64,000 nucleotides of DNA from the NCBI GenBank assembly GCA_902781455.1, contig CACZJF010000004.1, positions 62,001 through 126,000 of the forward strand. Direction: 5' to 3'. This document shows, in pieces, positions 42,842-51,333 of the stretch (positions within the stretch are counted from its first letter, which is position 1; each line of letters opens with the position of its first letter). Below the pieces are notes generated by a model, which saw only the letters and a program-made list of their open reading frames with translations, was not told the DNA's origin and did no database searches. Origin of the DNA: an uncultured Lachnospiraceae bacterium. GTDB lineage: Bacteria > Bacillota > Clostridia > Lachnospirales > Lachnospiraceae. The position numbers and the translations under genes are program-made.

Positions 42842-45484
42842 ATGAAGAAATATGGCGTAAATGAACTGCGCAAGATGTTCCTGGACTTTTTTGCCGAAAA
42901 GGGACACCTGACCCTGCCGAGTTTCTCGCTTGTCCCGCACAATGACAACAGTCTGCTTCTGATCAACGCGGGAATGGCGCCCATGAAGCCCTGGTTTACC
43001 GGAGCGGAGACTCCGCCCAGACGCAGGGTGGCTACCTGCCAGAAGTGCATTCGTACAGGAGATATTGAGAATGTCGGAAAGACGGCCCGTCACGGCACGT
43101 TCTTTGAGATGCTGGGAAACTTCTCCTTCGGGGATTATTTTAAGAAGGAAGCGCTTCACTGGTCCTGGGAATTTCTGACGGAAGTGGTCGGACTGGATCC
43201 GGACCGCCTGTACCCGTCCGTCTATGTGGACGACGATGAAGCGTTTGAGATCTGGAACAAGGATATCGGGATTCCGGCAGAGCGTATCTATCGTTTCGGA
43301 AAGGAAGACAATTTCTGGGAGCATGGCGCCGGTCCTTGCGGCCCCTGTTCGGAGATCTACTATGACCGCGGAGAGAAATACGGCTGCGGGAAGCCGGACT
43401 GCGCGCCGGGCTGCGACTGCGACCGTTATATGGAGGTGTGGAACGATGTTTTCACACAGTTTGAAAATGACGGAAAGGGAAACTACGAAACCCTGAAGCA
43501 GAAGAACATTGATACCGGCATGGGGCTGGAGCGTCTTGCCGTTGCGTGTCAGGATGTAGATTCCATGTTTGATGTGGACACGATTGTCGCGCTGCGTGAC
43601 AAGGTCTGCGAGGCGGCGAACACCGCGTATCACAAAGATGAGAAGAAAGACGTTTCCATCCGCAGGATCGTCGATCATATCCGTTCGGCGACTTTCATGA
43701 TTTCAGACGGCATCATGCCGGCCAATGAAGGAAGAGGCTATGTGCTTCGCCGCCTGATCAGAGGCGCTGCGCGTCACGGAAGACTTCTGGGAATCGAAGG
43801 CGCATTTCTCTCAAAGCTGTCCGGAACCGTGATTGAAACCTCGAAAGAGGGATATCCGGAGCTCGGCGAGAAGAGAGAATTCATCTTCAAGGTGCTTTCC
43901 CAGGAAGAGGAGAACTTCGACCGCACGATTGACCAGGGGCTGTCTATTCTTGCTGACCTTGAAAAGAAGATGGTAGAGTCCGGCAGCAAAGTGCTGGACG
44001 GGCAGGACGCGTTTACGCTGTACGATACCTATGGATTCCCGCTGGATCTGACCAAGGAGATCCTGGAGGAGAAGGGCTATTCTGTGGACGAGGAGAAGTT
44101 TGCCGCCTGCATGAAGGAACAGAGGGAGCGTGCCAGAGCCGCCCGCAAGACCACGAACTATATGGGAGCGGACGCTACCGTCTACGATTCTCTTCCGGTT
44201 GACCTGACCTCGGAATTTGACGGATATGATCATCTGACAGATCCTTCCTGCATCACCGCGATTGCCGGTGAGACGGAGATCACCCAGGCACTGACGGACG
44301 GAGAGAAGGGTACCATCATTGTCGGAAAGACACCATTCTACGGGACCATGGGCGGCCAGATCGGTGACCATGGAATCATCGTTGGCCCGGAAGGTGAATT
44401 CAAGGTAGAAGATACGATTCATCTGCGCGGCGGAAAGATCGGCCATGTCGGCAGCGTTGTCAAAGGCATGCTGAAGGTGGGTGATGAGGTCACGCTGACG
44501 GTTGACGAAACGCTCCGGAAGGCGACCGCGCGCAACCACTCCGCGACACACCTGTGCCAGAAAGCGCTGAAGGAAGTGCTTGGGGCGCATGTCGAGCAGA
44601 AGGGATCCTACGTGGATCCGTACAGACTCAGATTTGACTTCTCTCATTTCCAGGCCATGACGGCGGAAGAAATCCGTGAAGTGGAAGACATCGTCAACGC
44701 CAAGATCGAAGAGGCCATTCCGGTTGTCACTGAGGTCATGTCGCTTGAGGACGCGAAGAAGAGCGGCGCGATGGCGCTGTTTGATGAGAAGTACGGCGAG
44801 AAGGTCCGTGTTGTCGAGATGGGCGAATTCTCGAAAGAACTGTGCGGCGGCACACACGTGGCAAACACTGCGCAGATCAAGAACTTCAAGATCCTCTCCG
44901 AATCCGGCGTCGCGGCAGGCGTCAGGAGAATTGAAGCACTGACCGGAGAAAATGTCATTCAGTATTACCGTCAGGTAGAAGAGGAAGTCAACGCCGCGGC
45001 AGCGATGCTGAGAACCTCCAGGGGGGAGGTCCTTGACAAGATTGCTTCTCTGCAGTCTGAGCTGAAGGAAGCGCACGCGCAGATCGAATCGCTCAAGAGC
45101 GAGGCTGCGAAGAACGCGATGGGAGACACCACACAGGATATCAAAGAGATCGGTGGAATCCGCTTCCTTGCGACGAAGATGGAAGGCGTGGATGCCGGCA
45201 GCCTGAGAGAACTTGGCGACAGCCTCAAGGAAAAACTCGGGGAAGGCGTGGTAGTACTGGCTTCCGTCACGGACGGAAAGGTTCAGCTGATGGCAACCGC
45301 CACAGAAGGCGCGCAGAAGCTCGGCGCACATGCCGGCAACCTGATCAAGGCAATCGCGAAGCTGGTAGGCGGAGGCGGAGGCGGCCGTCCGAACATGGCC
45401 ATGGCCGGCGGCAAAGACGCATCCGGTATTGACGCAGCCCTGGAAGAAGCAGGCAAGGTCCTTTCGTCCCAGCTGAATCAATAA
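42842..45484 (+). CDS. alaS: Alanyl-tRNA synthetase
   Basis: Class II synthetase for alanine with a hydrolytic editing domain. The 880-residue protein has the catalytic core (LTLPSFSLVPHNDNSLLLINAGMAPMK split over motif 1, then FFEMLGNFSFGDYFK and RGYVLRRLIRGA), the editing zinc site (RNHSATHLCQ and ELCGGTHV), and a C-Ala tail with the glycine run GGGGGGRPNMAMAGG. The start at 42842 (MKKYGVNELR) fits family length; the 7-codon longer ATG at 42821 has no better ribosome site. No T-box leader was identified. Confidence 0.96.
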   Translation: MKKYGVNELRKMFLDFFAEKGHLTLPSFSLVPHNDNSLLLINAGMAPMKPWFTGAETPPRRRVATCQKCIRTGDIENVGKTARHGTFFEMLGNFSFGDYFKKEALHWSWEFLTEVVGLDPDRLYPSVYVDDDEAFEIWNKDIGIPAERIYRFGKEDNFWEHGAGPCGPCSEIYYDRGEKYGCGKPDCAPGCDCDRYMEVWNDVFTQFENDGKGNYETLKQKNIDTGMGLERLAVACQDVDSMFDVDTIVALRDKVCEAANTAYHKDEKKDVSIRRIVDHIRSATFMISDGIMPANEGRGYVLRRLIRGAARHGRLLGIEGAFLSKLSGTVIETSKEGYPELGEKREFIFKVLSQEEENFDRTIDQGLSILADLEKKMVESGSKVLDGQDAFTLYDTYGFPLDLTKEILEEKGYSVDEEKFAACMKEQRERARAARKTTNYMGADATVYDSLPVDLTSEFDGYDHLTDPSCITAIAGETEITQALTDGEKGTIIVGKTPFYGTMGGQIGDHGIIVGPEGEFKVEDTIHLRGGKIGHVGSVVKGMLKVGDEVTLTVDETLRKATARNHSATHLCQKALKEVLGAHVEQKGSYVDPYRLRFDFSHFQAMTAEEIREVEDIVNAKIEEAIPVVTEVMSLEDAKKSGAMALFDEKYGEKVRVVEMGEFSKELCGGTHVANTAQIKNFKILSESGVAAGVRRIEALTGENVIQYYRQVEEEVNAAAAMLRTSRGEVLDKIASLQSELKEAHAQIESLKSEAAKNAMGDTTQDIKEIGGIRFLATKMEGVDAGSLRELGDSLKEKLGEGVVVLASVTDGKVQLMATATEGAQKLGAHAGNLIKAIAKLVGGGGGGRPNMAMAGGKDASGIDAALEEAGKVLSSQLNQ

Positions 45485-45516
45485 AGAGATTAATTGCGGA
45501 TACCCACCGCTGCTCT

Positions 45517-45600
45517 CACCCACCGTTGCGGGCACCGGGGTCCTGCGCTTAGACCCCCAAAAGTCTTCGCGCAGGACCCCGGTACCCCTTACGGTGGGTG
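45517..45600. repeat. Hairpin A downstream of alaS
   Basis: An outer 10-bp stem CACCCACCGT/ACGGTGGGTG (45517-45526 with 45591-45600) and an inner perfect 15-bp stem (45534-45548 with 45569-45583) enclose a 20-nt apical loop (45549-45568). The string at 45551-45570 is the exact reverse complement of 45703-45722 in hairpin B. It may act as alaS terminator but has no T tract. Confidence 0.85.
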
Positions 45601-45682
45601 CCGCCGTGAAGGAGGTCAGTGGAAAGAAGCTTCTGGAAGAAGGTTTTTGTGAGTGAATGAAGATGTTTTGGCATTCTGCAGC

Positions 45683-45746
45683 GCTCAGGCCAGGGCTCCT
45701 GAGCGAAGACTTTTGGGGGTCTGAGCGAAGGAGCTCTGGCCTGAGC
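45683..45746. repeat. Hairpin B upstream of rpsU
   Basis: An 18-bp stem (45683-45700 with 45729-45746, one wobble) encloses a 28-nt loop. The loop contains 45703-45722, perfectly complementary to the hairpin A loop, and an inner AGAC/GTCT pair. It lies 40 bases before the rpsU -35 box. Confidence 0.85.
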
Positions 45747-45786
45747 TATACTCCTGATGAATTAGCGGCTTCCCCCAAAATAGTAA

Positions 45787-45816
45787 TTGACGCGCCGGCC
45801 TGAGGGGTGATATACT
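45787..45816 (+). promoter_or_regulatory. Sigma-A promoter for rpsU
   Basis: TTGACG at 45787-45792, 18-base spacer and TATACT at 45811-45816 with an extended TGA. The leader of about 65 nt ends in GGAGGGAGGGG. Confidence 0.75.
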
Positions 45817-45885
45817 TACCCTCGTGCAGAAAAACCCGTACAGTTGGTGTGCACAATCCACAACTGGAGGGAGGGGAATGTAGGA

Positions 45886-46062
45886 ATGTCAAACATAATT
45901 GTTCGTGAAAACGAATCGCTGGACAGTGCTCTGCGCCGTTTTAAGAGAAGCTGCGCGAAGGCCGGCATTCAGCAGGAGATTCGTAAGAGAGAGCATTATG
46001 AGAAGCCGTCCGTCAGACGCAAGAAAAAGTCTGAGGCAGCTCGTAAGCGTAAGTTCAATTAA
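45886..46062 (+). CDS. rpsU: 30S ribosomal protein S21
   Basis: A small basic protein of 58 residues that binds the 3' region of 16S rRNA near the anti-Shine-Dalgarno in translation initiation. It has the family pattern [33 protein letters not shown] and a terminal poly-basic run [13 protein letters not shown]. The ATG at 45886 is chosen over an upstream in-frame ATG at 45844 that would add 14 non-family residues; GAGGGG lies 9 bases ahead. It has its own strong promoter and a strong terminator. The usual neighbour (GatB/YqeY) is not present. Confidence 0.96.
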   Translation: MSNIIVRENESLDSALRRFKRSCAKAGIQQEIRKREHYEKPSVRRKKKSEAARKRKFN

Positions 46063-46090
46063 TTAAGAAGACAGGGTAAGTCATACCTTG

Positions 46091-46121
46091 CCCCCGGCCT
46101 TATGGGCCGGGGGTATCTTTT
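46091..46121 (+). terminator. Rho-independent terminator after rpsU
   Basis: CCCCCGGCC (46091-46099) pairs with GGCCGGGGG (46105-46113), 5-nt loop, followed by TATCTTTTT. Confidence 0.92.
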
Positions 46122-46211
46122 TAGAGAGCCAGATACTGTAAGGATACCCGGGCTGTGTTGTCTGCGGCCGGAAAACCGGAAGAAGCTGGCGTTGACAGAG
46201 GAGAGGAAAGG

Positions 46212-47006
46212 ATGGGAACGATCAGGCTTGCGCATTATCAGGTTCCGAACCGGTACGGTGCAGGAAAAACACCATGCTCTGTGCGCTTTGCAGTGCTCGC
46301 GGACCTGCACAACAATGTCTATCGGTCAGATGTTTCCAGGCTGATCCGGGCGGTGAAGAAGGAGAAGTGCGACGCTGTCCTGTCTGCCGGCGATCTCGTA
46401 CTCATGAAGCACGGTCATTTTGAAACCGATCAGGCGCTCAGACTTGTCTGTACGCTGGCCGGGATGATGCCGGTGTATATATCGAACGGCAATCACGAAG
46501 CCAGGATGGAACGGCTGTATGGAGAACAGTATCGCTCATATGAGCAGGTTATGGAAAAGGCCGGGGTTATCCGCCTGCACAACAGCAGTGTGGAAGCAGT
46601 CATCAACGGAATGGAGTTTGCCATCACCGGCCTGGAACTGGATCGCAGATACTTCCGGAACAGGTATCATAAGGATCTGTATGTTCCCGAGATCAGAAAG
46701 CGTGTAGGAAAGCGCAGAAAGGACCGGTTTCAGATTCTGCTGGCGCATCATCCAAAGTATTTCCCGGTCTACGCACAGTGGGGGGCGGACCTGACACTGT
46801 CAGGACATCTTCATGGCGGAATTGTGAGACTGCCTGTTCTGGGCGGTGTGATCAGTCCTGATCCGGAGCTGCTGCCGCACTATGACCATGGCCTCTATCA
46901 GGAGGGCGGGGCGAAGATGATTGTGAGTGCCGGACTGGGTTCACATTCTGTCAATCTCAGGATCAACAATCCGGCGGAGCTTGTGATTGTGGACGTTCAG
47001 GCGTAA
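46212..47006 (+). CDS. Metallophosphoesterase
   Basis: A 264-residue calcineurin-like phosphoesterase with the dinuclear metal motifs: VLADLHNN (first Asp and His), SAGDLVLM (bridging Asp), SNGNHEA (Asn and His), LLAHHP (His) and LSGHLHGG (His-x-His). The pattern is close to the YaeI/YkuE group that handles surface lipid or lipid-linked phosphates. It lacks a membrane anchor, so it is probably cytosolic. The ATG at 46212 has a GAGAGGAAAGG site. It lies 29 bases before scpA and may be in the same transcript. Confidence 0.88.
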   Translation: MGTIRLAHYQVPNRYGAGKTPCSVRFAVLADLHNNVYRSDVSRLIRAVKKEKCDAVLSAGDLVLMKHGHFETDQALRLVCTLAGMMPVYISNGNHEARMERLYGEQYRSYEQVMEKAGVIRLHNSSVEAVINGMEFAITGLELDRRYFRNRYHKDLYVPEIRKRVGKRRKDRFQILLAHHPKYFPVYAQWGADLTLSGHLHGGIVRLPVLGGVISPDPELLPHYDHGLYQEGGAKMIVSAGLGSHSVNLRINNPAELVIVDVQA

Positions 47007-47035
47007 GCCGGCGAAGCCGGCCGGAAGGGAACACT

Positions 47036-47887
47036 ATGGCGATTGAACTGAAGCTTCAGGCGTTTGAAGGACCTCTGGATCTGCTTCTTCACCTGATTGA
47101 AAAGAACAAGGTGAACATCTACGATATTCCGATTGCGCTGATCACGGAGCAGTATATGGAGTACATTGATACCATGACCCAGGCGCAGCTTCGGATGGAC
47201 GTAATGAGCGAATTTCTTGTGATGGCGGCAACGCTTCTGGATATCAAGTCGCGCATGCTTCTGCCAGCCGAGAAGGACGAAGAGGGAGAAGAGATTGATC
47301 CCAGAGAAGAACTGGTGCGGCAGCTTCTGGAGTATAAGACCTACAAGTATATGTCCTTTGAGCTCCGGGAGAGGGAAAATACTGCACAGGGTGTCTGGGT
47401 GCGGAGGGCTTCGATCCCCAGGCAGGTACAGCAGTACAGGGAACCGGTCGATCCGGATGAAGTGCTTGACAAAGCAGGCGTTACGCTGCAGGGGCTGTAC
47501 AGGATCTTCCAGGAGGTTATGAAACGGCGGGAGGATCTGAAGGATCCGGTGCGGTCCGGATTCGGAAGGATTGAGAAGCAGCAGATCGACGCGCAGGAGG
47601 CTATCCAGTTTATTGAAAGATACATAATGAACAGGAGGCATTGTACATTCCGCTCACTTCTGATGCTGCGGCATGGACGTATGTATACTGTGGTTGCGTT
47701 TCTCACGATCCTGGAGCTGATGAAGAGAGGGCGTGTGTATGTGACGCAGGAAGATGTGTTCGGAGAGATCCGGATTGAGGCAAATGACCCGTCTATGTGG
47801 AATGATGACGAGGGAGATTTTATGAGCGAATGGTCGGAGGATTCCGACATGCCGGAAGGGGAAGAGGCACCGGATGGGACAGCTTAA
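47036..47887 (+). CDS. scpA: Segregation and condensation protein ScpA
   Basis: The kleisin subunit that bridges the two SMC heads in bacterial condensin. The 283 residues start with the family pattern ELKLQAFEGPLDLLLHLIEKNKVNIYDIPI split over the N-terminal SMC-neck domain, a linker rich in Glu, and a winged-helix C-terminal domain (FLTILELMKRGRVYVTQEDVFGEI). The 3' end overlaps scpB by 14 bases. The smc gene is not in the window. Confidence 0.96.
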   Translation: MAIELKLQAFEGPLDLLLHLIEKNKVNIYDIPIALITEQYMEYIDTMTQAQLRMDVMSEFLVMAATLLDIKSRMLLPAEKDEEGEEIDPREELVRQLLEYKTYKYMSFELRERENTAQGVWVRRASIPRQVQQYREPVDPDEVLDKAGVTLQGLYRIFQEVMKRREDLKDPVRSGFGRIEKQQIDAQEAIQFIERYIMNRRHCTFRSLLMLRHGRMYTVVAFLTILELMKRGRVYVTQEDVFGEIRIEANDPSMWNDDEGDFMSEWSEDSDMPEGEEAPDGTA

Positions 47888-48515
47888 GATTGAAGAAAGA
47901 TATGGTGAACTGATGACGGTTGAGGAACGCCCGGGCCAGATCAGCGGGGATAAGGGGGCCTTGAAGGCTGCTCTGGAAGCGATCCTGTTTTCCATGGGTG
48001 ATTCCATGGATCCGGAGTCACTTGCCCAGGCACTGGAAGTCGGAGAGGAAGAGATCCGTACTGTTCTGGAAGAGATGGCGCAGGAGTACGAAGCTCCCGA
48101 GCGCGGAATCAGGATCATCCGGCTGGAAGGACGTTACCAGCTTGCTACCAAGAAGGAACAGTACCCGGCTCTGATCAGGCTGGTCCGCCAGCCGAGAAAG
48201 ATCAACCTGTCGGACGTCGTTCTGGAAACACTCTCCATTATTGCCTACAAGCAGCCGGTAACCAGGGCACAGATCGAAAAGATCAGGGGAGTCAGCTGTG
48301 ACCATGCCATCAATCGTCTGCTTGAATATGGCCTGATCTGCGAAGCCGGAAGGCTGGACGCACCGGGCAGGCCGATTCTGTTTGGAACAACGGAGGAATT
48401 CCTTCGTCATTTCGGGACGGATTCTCTGGATGATCTGCCAAGAATCAGTCCCGTTAAAGTGGAAGACTTTAAGACGGAGGCAGAAGAAGAAGCGAAGCTG
48501 AAGCTGGACATCTGA
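47874..48515 (+). CDS. scpB: Segregation and condensation protein ScpB
   Basis: A 213-residue protein made of two winged-helix domains, forming a homodimer that binds ScpA in the condensin complex. Typical strings are LKAALEAILFSMGD, GRYQLATKKEQYPAL and the strongly conserved LSDVVLETLSIIAYKQPVTRAQIEKIRG followed by NRLLEYGLICEAGRLDAPGRPILFGTTEEFLRHFG (given in parts). The start ATG lies within the end of scpA. Confidence 0.95.
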   Translation: MGQLKIEERYGELMTVEERPGQISGDKGALKAALEAILFSMGDSMDPESLAQALEVGEEEIRTVLEEMAQEYEAPERGIRIIRLEGRYQLATKKEQYPALIRLVRQPRKINLSDVVLETLSIIAYKQPVTRAQIEKIRGVSCDHAINRLLEYGLICEAGRLDAPGRPILFGTTEEFLRHFGTDSLDDLPRISPVKVEDFKTEAEEEAKLKLDI

Positions 48516-48577
48516 AGCGGCCTGCTTATATCTGCATATGTCTTAACAATATCTTAATAATTGTGTTTTTTGCAATA

Positions 48578-48606
48578 TGGCATTCAACCACAGGGTATGT
48601 TATAAT
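48578..48606 (+). promoter_or_regulatory. Extended -10 promoter for the L,D-transpeptidase cassette
   Basis: A perfect TATAAT at 48601-48606 with TGT ahead (extended -10) and a weak TGGCAT at 48578-48583. A second TATAAT at 48611-48616 lies 10 bases further. Confidence 0.6.
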
Positions 48607-48732
48607 TTCTTATAATTATGTGTCATAACAGTTTATATTCTATGGAGTGAAACCAGCATATTTTCTGACTGGCCCGGTCCGGGTCAGAATCGATAAGGAG
48701 ATAGGGCAACATATATTGATCTGGAGGTTATT

Positions 48733-49515
48733 ATGGGAAGAGAGGATGGGAGAAAGTATTCCGTGCGCAGGCTCTTTGTTTTCAGCCTGCTTTTTCTGCT
48801 GATGATGGGAAGCATTAGTACATGCAGGACCCATGCCGCGCAGAAGAAGTACGATGAAAAGGTGAAGACGATCCGCTGGAAGGCGCGTCTCAGAGATGAC
48901 CTGAAGATTAAGAAGGACGGGAAAAAGGTGACCCTGAAAAAGGGGAAGAGTGTTGTCGTTGTCCGAAGACGCTTCAGTGCCAGCGGAAATACCAACAAGA
49001 GCGTCATCCTTGTAGACGGCAAAAAATATAACGTATCCAACCGTTATCTCTTGTACATCAAAGATCTGTGTACAGTGGTGAAGGCTGGAGATTACAGTCG
49101 GAAGACAAAGGAGGACTATGTCAACCAGAGGGTCTTCCCAAGCAAAACGAAGTACCTGATCTGGATTTCCCTGGACAAGCAGCGGGTGAATATTTTTACA
49201 GGACCTAAAAGCGGCGGCGAATGGACGCTGGATAAGGTCTTCAAGTGTTCGACCGGGAAGGCGGAGACTCCTACAACGCCTCACTTTAATGCGGAGATGA
49301 GCTTCAAAGCAAGAACGTATACGTATTTCAAAACCGGCGGAACTTTGCATTATTTCTGTGAAATCTCCGGGAACGGCATGCATGCGTGGTGCGGCGGCGG
49401 CAGATCCAGACTTGGAAAGCATACGGTATCAAACGGCTGTGTCAGACTCAGCAGCAAGAACGCGAAGTGGATTTTTGACAATGTTCCGGTAAAGACAAGG
49501 ATTGTTCTGTGGTAA
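48733..49515 (+). CDS. YkuD-type L,D-transpeptidase, secreted, SNGC variant
   Basis: A 260-residue exported enzyme predicted to crosslink or remodel peptidoglycan (3-3 links) or attach proteins to it. It has an N-terminal signal helix (about 12-35), a basic linker region, and a C-terminal catalytic domain with His at the start of the motif KHTVSNGCVRLSSKNA. The nucleophile Cys and following Arg are present, but the usual His before Gly-Cys (SHGC) is Asn. The related protein two genes downstream keeps SHGC. It is the first of a three-gene cassette with its own promoter. Confidence 0.84.
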   Translation: MGREDGRKYSVRRLFVFSLLFLLMMGSISTCRTHAAQKKYDEKVKTIRWKARLRDDLKIKKDGKKVTLKKGKSVVVVRRRFSASGNTNKSVILVDGKKYNVSNRYLLYIKDLCTVVKAGDYSRKTKEDYVNQRVFPSKTKYLIWISLDKQRVNIFTGPKSGGEWTLDKVFKCSTGKAETPTTPHFNAEMSFKARTYTYFKTGGTLHYFCEISGNGMHAWCGGGRSRLGKHTVSNGCVRLSSKNAKWIFDNVPVKTRIVLW

Positions 49516-49545
49516 GACTGCGGAACCAGGGAAGGACAGCGACAT

Positions 49546-50256
49546 ATGAAGCAGATCAGATCATCCTGTAAACGTTTCGCGTGCATGTTCCTGCTTGCGG
49601 CCTGCTGGATTGCGGCGGCCGGTTCCATGAGGACATATGCTGTCCATACTGCTGTCGGGGTACCTGCTTCCAGGTCTTATGTCAAAGCAGATTATAAAGG
49701 CCGGGTGATTATCTTTGCGGGAGATTCCCGAACCATGTATCTGACGGCCGATAATCTGAAGAAGTACAGAAAGAACTGTGCATTTGTCTGGATCAATGGC
49801 GGGTCTGTATCCTGGATCGGGAAGAAGGGAAAACTGAAGCCTTATCTTGACAAGATGATCAGCCGCTACCGGAAAAGATGCGTTGTCGTGTTCAACTTTG
49901 GAATCAACGGCAATTCGAGTCCGAAAAAGAATGCCGGAAGAATCATAAAGACCTACCGGCAATATATGAAAATGTACCCGGATGTCACCTTTTTTGCGGA
50001 GAGTGTGAATCCCTCCGGTTTTCAGAGCAATACCGGATACGGCAATAAGAAGATCGAGAAGCTGAACAGACTTCTGCAGAAAGAGTTTGGTGATCAGTAT
50101 ATCGACGTTTCGTCTGTTCTTCTGCAGAAGAAGATTGTGACGAAAAACGGAAAGGGAACAAAAGATAATCTGCATTACAAGGCCAAGACAAACCGGGCAA
50201 TCTACAAGCAGGTGAAGAAGTTTGTGAATGATTATGCTTATCCGGAAGGGGAGTAA
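49546..50256 (+). CDS. SGNH/GDSL-like hydrolase, secreted
   Basis: A 236-residue exported protein. After a signal helix (about 8-28) the SGNH blocks can be read: block I VIIFAGDSRTMY with the nucleophile Ser, block II near WINGGSVSW, block III FNFGINGNSS with the Asn, and block V DNLHYKAK with the Asp and His. Many such proteins remove or move acyl groups on peptidoglycan or surface polysaccharide. Its place between two L,D-transpeptidase genes suggests cell-wall remodelling. The exact substrate is unknown. Confidence 0.75.
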   Translation: MKQIRSSCKRFACMFLLAACWIAAAGSMRTYAVHTAVGVPASRSYVKADYKGRVIIFAGDSRTMYLTADNLKKYRKNCAFVWINGGSVSWIGKKGKLKPYLDKMISRYRKRCVVVFNFGINGNSSPKKNAGRIIKTYRQYMKMYPDVTFFAESVNPSGFQSNTGYGNKKIEKLNRLLQKEFGDQYIDVSSVLLQKKIVTKNGKGTKDNLHYKAKTNRAIYKQVKKFVNDYAYPEGE

Positions 50257-50292
50257 CAAAGGAAAGCTGCAGAAGAATAGGAGGGTTGCAGA

Positions 50293-51096
50293 ATGCAAAG
50301 TGCAAGCAGGAAGACAGTTGGTTTGTTACTGGTGATGTTGGGGGTCCTGTTCCTCCTTGGAACATGGCGTTTTGCCATGGCGCAGGATGAACTGGACGAC
50401 GATGACGGTATGGAAGCTGTGGCGGCAGGTTTTCAGAAAATAAAGACAATTTCCTGGCAAGCGAAGACAACAAAGAAGATCAAGGCCACGGATAAAAACA
50501 CCGGTGAAGAGGTGAAGATCAAGAAGAATACTTCTGTCGTGGTAGTAAAAAGAAACTACAATATCAAGATTAAGAATGCGGCCAGCAGATGCACCTACAA
50601 TGGCCATGTTGTCATGATTCCGAACAAATTCCTGCAGTATAAAAAGGATTTGTGTACCGGAAAGGCTGGCGATTATAACACACCTTCGAAGGAACATTTT
50701 GTCAATGTGACAAAGTCAGAAGTATGCAGAAGCAAGACAAATCGCCTGATCTGGGTCAGCCTGGATAAGCAGCGCGTGAATGTATTCAAGGGAGCAAAGG
50801 GGAACTGGGAACTGGAAAAGGTGTTCCTGACCTCTACAGGCAAACCGAATAAGCCGACGCCTGCGAGAGTGGACGTCGTCAATTTCAAAAAAATGGACTA
50901 TACGATTGAAGGATCCCACGTGACGTACTTTGTCGAGGCTGTCGGAAGCGGCTTCCATAAGTGGTCTTACAGTGGAGCTTTCAAAAGACGTGCAGGAAAG
51001 CATACGATTTCACATGGATGCATCCGCCTGAAACCGAAAGACGCAAAGTGGATGTTCAAGAACATCAAGGAGTATACAAGGGTGCTGATCTATTGA
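50293..51096 (+). CDS. YkuD-type L,D-transpeptidase, secreted, SHGC form
   Basis: A 267-residue paralogue of the gene at 48733: signal helix (about 10-32), a basic linker with TWQ/KIKK type sequence, the common string RLIWVSLDKQRVNVFKG, and a catalytic domain with KHTISHGCIRLKPKDAKWM. Catalytic His, Ser, His, Gly, Cys and Arg are all present. Both paralogues share a DLCTGKAGDY-type segment in the middle region. It ends the cassette before a strong hairpin. Confidence 0.87.
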   Translation: MQSASRKTVGLLLVMLGVLFLLGTWRFAMAQDELDDDDGMEAVAAGFQKIKTISWQAKTTKKIKATDKNTGEEVKIKKNTSVVVVKRNYNIKIKNAASRCTYNGHVVMIPNKFLQYKKDLCTGKAGDYNTPSKEHFVNVTKSEVCRSKTNRLIWVSLDKQRVNVFKGAKGNWELEKVFLTSTGKPNKPTPARVDVVNFKKMDYTIEGSHVTYFVEAVGSGFHKWSYSGAFKRRAGKHTISHGCIRLKPKDAKWMFKNIKEYTRVLIY

Positions 51097-51195
51097 TTAT
51101 GCCTCAATGAAGCACGAAATAATCCGTAATCGATGATTGATATGTATAGCATATGATGTCCGGCAGCAGTCCTGAAAACCTGCCGGAGATGCCGG

Positions 51196-51230
51196 ATCGA
51201 GTAGGGAAGATCTCATCTTCCCTACTCGAT
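51196..51230 (+). terminator. Long hairpin terminator after the L,D-transpeptidase cassette
   Basis: Arms 51196-51211 and 51215-51230 pair over 16 bp around the 3-nt loop ctc, followed by TTGTG. Strong stem, weak T tract. Confidence 0.8.
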
Positions 51231-51267
51231 TTGTGAGCAGGATTGTAAATTGATCCGGTCCGGAAAG

Positions 51268-51296
51268 TTGACTTGGACTGTCCGGACAGATAAAAT
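51268..51296 (+). promoter_or_regulatory. Sigma-A promoter with internal palindrome
   Basis: TTGACT (51268-51273), 17-base spacer, TAAAAT (51291-51296). The spacer contains the perfect 12-bp palindrome CTGTCCGGACAG (51278-51289), a possible repressor site. It drives the membrane-protein gene at 51334. Confidence 0.7.
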
Positions 51297-51333
51297 AGGC
51301 AAGCTGCAGCAATTCATTCTCAGGAGATAACAG

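Larger units (their letters stand above)
45485..45885. other. 400-bp noncoding region between alaS and rpsU
   Basis: No open gene. It holds two large hairpins listed separately, a strong promoter for rpsU near its 3' end and a leader. A third CCCCCAAAA string at 45772-45780 matches the loop of the first hairpin and complements the loop of the second. Confidence 0.8.

Noticed and set aside
41477..43678. A 733-codon open frame on the minus strand
   Set aside because: It is antisense to tyrS and the start of alaS, both certain genes. High-GC third positions in the real frames explain the lack of stops.
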